Source: Mercenaria mercenaria
Lineage: Eukaryota; Mollusca; Bivalvia; Venerida; Veneridae
Assembly: GCF_021730395.1 (NCBI RefSeq)
Contig: NC_069371.1
Location: 49,238,001 to 49,302,000, forward strand
Direction: 5' to 3'
DNA length: 64,000 bases
Part shown: positions 61,665 through 64,000 of the stretch, in pieces
How positions within the stretch are numbered: position 1 is the stretch's first letter
Layout: every line of letters starts with the position of its first letter
Program-made: the position numbers and the translations under genes
Notes under the pieces: generated by a model
Databases searched by the model: none
What the model was told of the DNA's origin: nothing
The model's input: only the letters and a program-made list of their open reading frames with translations

Positions 61665-61940
61665 ATGAAGTTCTACATTGTGACTTTGATGCTGGTTTTT
61701 ACGCTTGTGACAGAAACTACATGTAAGTACAATTACTTTTATTTTATGGACAATAACTAATGAAATCGACATATTAAAATCACAAATACTGAAAGCGTCA
61801 ATTTTTGTTTTATTTGTATTTAAGATTTATTCAGTTTTATATATTTGATACCTGCATTTTGTCACAGCTGAGATTCATAATAGTGTACATTACCAGGAAA
61901 ATGAAGAGAAAAGAATTCCGCTTACGTTCGTGCTAAGGAC
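61665..61940 (+). CDS. First two exons of an unidentified secreted protein gene
   Basis: Exon 1, 61665-61722, encodes ATG and a classic signal peptide (M-K-F-Y-I-V-T-L-M-L-V-F-T-L-V-T-E-T-T) and ends at a perfect gtaagt donor in phase 1. Exon 2, 61868-61940, follows acceptor ttttgtcacag, continues S-E-I-H-N-S-V-H-Y-Q-E-N-E-E-K-R-I-P-L-T-F-V-L-R and ends at a gtgaga donor in phase 2. The K-R pair could be a processing site. Further exons were not found in the last 2 kb, so the gene probably continues beyond the window, unless it is a remnant. Family unknown; similarity to the A/B ligands could not be shown. Confidence 0.45.
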
Positions 61941-63198
61941 GTGAGAAGGTGCACAAGTCATATTATTTACCCCTCATGAACACACTTAATCAAACTAAGT
62001 TTGCTACATATTTGCTTGCCTATGTTCTATGATTCCAATGGACCTTCTCAGTTTTCATCCTTCAGAACTGTTTACAGACAAAACTTGTAAACATATATGT
62101 CTTGCGTTTAATATAATTATGCACTTTTAAAACATGTAATAGAGGTTCAACTCATGTAATGGAGTGAATCAACTTAATGCAAAAGAAATGTTTTGAAACA
62201 TAGTCTTTATAGAAAATGATCTCAAATCTCTCTTTAAATCAGCAGTACAACAATAGAAACAATGCGCCAACATGGTTTGTATACGTATCAACGTCAGTAT
62301 TTTAACAGTTTATTTTACAATCTTTTGGAAATATAAATATGTATCTGAAATTACAAATAACATTGTATGAACAAAACTATAACTAGTTAAATATTTACGA
62401 TGATAACCAATATCAAGAAGTGACTCGCAGCTTACCTGGACAAGACTACATCTGGACGCTAATGAAATAGTTTGTTTTTAATATTAAGGAATACAAAGTT
62501 CCTAAGTTACATACATGCACAACGGACAACATGCTTATTGCTGCGTAATGGCAAAACAGTGTAAAAATCAAGCAACATAATGTCAAACATGACGTTTTTG
62601 TTTCATTTTGTTATCATGGCAGCGGAACAGGTCATAAACCAAATAATAAGAGTTAAATCTCATCGCAAATGACAACAACTATTTTCCAGTCGCTTTGTTC
62701 TAGTCGGGGTGACTGCTAAGATCATTTTCAATTTTGTTTGTATTGGAAGAGCCTTTACGACAGAACCAAAGACCTAGCACTGAATAATTATTATAGAAAA
62801 GTTCAGTCGCGACTAAGCAATACTTTTGTTATCCAATTTAATAATGTCGGTTACTTAGAGCTGAATTCATATCAGAAATATTAGTTTCATTGACATATAT
62901 AAAATTTGGCAACTATCTCTCGCCTGTATGTATTTCACATAGGAAGTATCAATATGTTGGAATGTATTTCTAAATCATCTGAAATAACAGCGGTGACAAT
63001 ACATAGAATATATAAGGCTGTATAATCTCAATTGCTCAACTAGCTGACAACGGAAATGAAATCTTAAGTTTTCGTTTCCTAGTAGTAACTTTTAACAAGG
63101 AAACTTGACTACTACCGTGCAATTAAAAGATAATCCATCATGGCTCTACTTAAACTTATAGTATAGCAGCAGTTTTATTTAAATAATTCTACTATAAG
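61941..63198. other. Intronic or intergenic DNA
   Basis: No exon is recognised; AT-rich. Confidence 0.35.
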
Positions 63199-63345
63199 AT
63201 TCTTTCACTGGATGTAGGTGCAGATGGGAATTTCCGGCCTCGAGGGTTACTGCTTAGGCGGTAACGAGGTTCCTACCGAGTTACCGCCTAAACAGTTACC
63301 TGAGAGCCCGAAATTCCCATCTGCACCTAAACCAGTGACAGAATC
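63199..63345. mobile_element. Palindromic element, ~60-bp arms
   Basis: The left arm gattctttcactgg..gtgcagatgggaatttccgg is complemented by ccgaaattcccatctgcac..ccagtgacagaatc on the right. A second inner pair is gcttaggcggtaac and gttaccgcctaaac. It is a hairpin-type MITE; open frames on both strands (63218-63478, 63459-63247) come from the palindrome. Confidence 0.85.
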
Positions 63346-63890
63346 TTTTTCTTGCATACCGATATCAAGATATAATAATAAAAATATATTCAATCGAACG
63401 GCTTTCTTTTTAGAACTATTTCTTATAGCAGCGTATTCAAACAAAGCGCGGGAAACCAACGTCCGTAAACAGGAATGACGTCATTATTTTTAATAACAAA
63501 TAACAATGTTTAGTTCCGGTTTTGTTTTATCAGTTGCAGCGTAACGTTATGAATTTTTAGTAAAATAACGTGTTTTGAATCGGGAAATATACTATCAGGA
63601 ACAAAGAGGAACTGTCAAGGTATTGAATTTTTATTCCGTTTTTCGAAATAAAATATAAATAACTACATAAATCTTCTACATATATGTAGTTCGTAATACG
63701 TCATTTAAAGCACGAGAGTCATCTTACACCCCGGGGTGTAAGATGGATTTTTCCAGCACCGGTAAAATACCGGAAATCCCCGTCTGGTATGCAAGAATAA
63801 TTTATCTTCATCTTCCGTCTTATTGCTCAAAGCGTCATCTAATCGATATGGATTAAACAACAGACACTGTTCATTATATACCAGATACAT
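63346..63890. other. Intergenic DNA
   Basis: No supported gene. A short palindrome, cttacaccccggggtgtaag, lies at 63724-63743. Confidence 0.4.
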
Positions 63891-64000
63891 AGGGGTCTAC
63901 GTTGCCGAGTAGTTAAGTCGCTAAGTCGCTAAGTCGCTAGATCAATTGAGTCTAACTTGGGGCGTTGAATTCTTCATGTGAGGAAGTCATCCGACTGGCT
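63891..64000 (+). mobile_element. tRNA-derived SINE, family S1, cut by the window end
   Basis: ggggtctacgttgccgagta, then a small triplication of taagtcgc in the head, then ggggcgttgaattcttcatg, matching the S1 body. The 3' half lies outside. Confidence 0.85.

Noticed and set aside
63218-63478. Proline-rich open frame P-T-E-L-P-P-K-Q-L-P-E
   Set aside because: It is generated by the palindrome at 63199-63345, and the opposite strand reads a similar peptide.

Overview
The window is AT-rich eukaryotic DNA with short exons, long introns, GT-AG splice sites and AATAAA signals. It is crowded with tRNA-derived SINEs, palindromic MITEs, CR1-like LINE pieces, a mariner remnant and a ~164-bp satellite inside an inverted-repeat element. 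The repeat families, including a SINE that resembles the RUDI-type SINEs of clams as I remember them, point to a bivalve mollusc, most likely a venerid or other heterodont clam. This is inference; no search was run.

The main content is a tandem array of a four-exon gene family on the + strand. There are three complete genes, at 5998-8982 (B), 18649-21216 (A') and 27283-30798 (B'), plus the last two exons of a fourth at 68-792 (A). Every intron is in phase 2 and exons 2 and 4 keep fixed lengths (171 and 142 nt). Each full gene encodes a secreted protein of about 200 residues: signal peptide, a C-x-E-x-W-C-E-x-Y motif, an acidic GDGDSCC stretch and a C-terminal knot ending Y-C-S-C-K-R. The spacing of the last six cysteines in A' (43-6-4-28-2) is close to that of nerve growth factor (43-10-12-28-2). 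With the F-x-x-P-x-x-C-x-C ending, this suggests neurotrophin/Spaetzle-type cystine-knot ligands.

Large-scale layout: an A-B gene pair was duplicated as a block. Unit 1 covers 1-12520 in this window and unit 2 covers 20393-35335; the upstream part of unit 1 lies outside. Comparing the units dates many insertions. One SINE and one intron MITE predate the duplication. Two MITEs, a LINE fragment, several SINEs and at least four minisatellite expansions came later. The most striking expansion, in A', repeats the exon 2/intron 2 junction itself, including its splice donor, about twelve times.

12.5-18.6 kb holds a pentanucleotide repeat, dispersed repeats, a SINE and an unexplained pair of overlapping open frames. 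35.3-64 kb is mostly intergenic: decayed tandem repeats, a large foldback with a SINE in one arm, SINEs, MITEs, a 2.25-kb inverted-repeat element with a satellite core, a mariner remnant and decayed LINEs. Two exons of another likely secreted protein gene lie at 61665-61940, with the rest unseen. No rRNA, functional tRNA, CRISPR or bacterial gene was seen, and nothing was recognised as viral.
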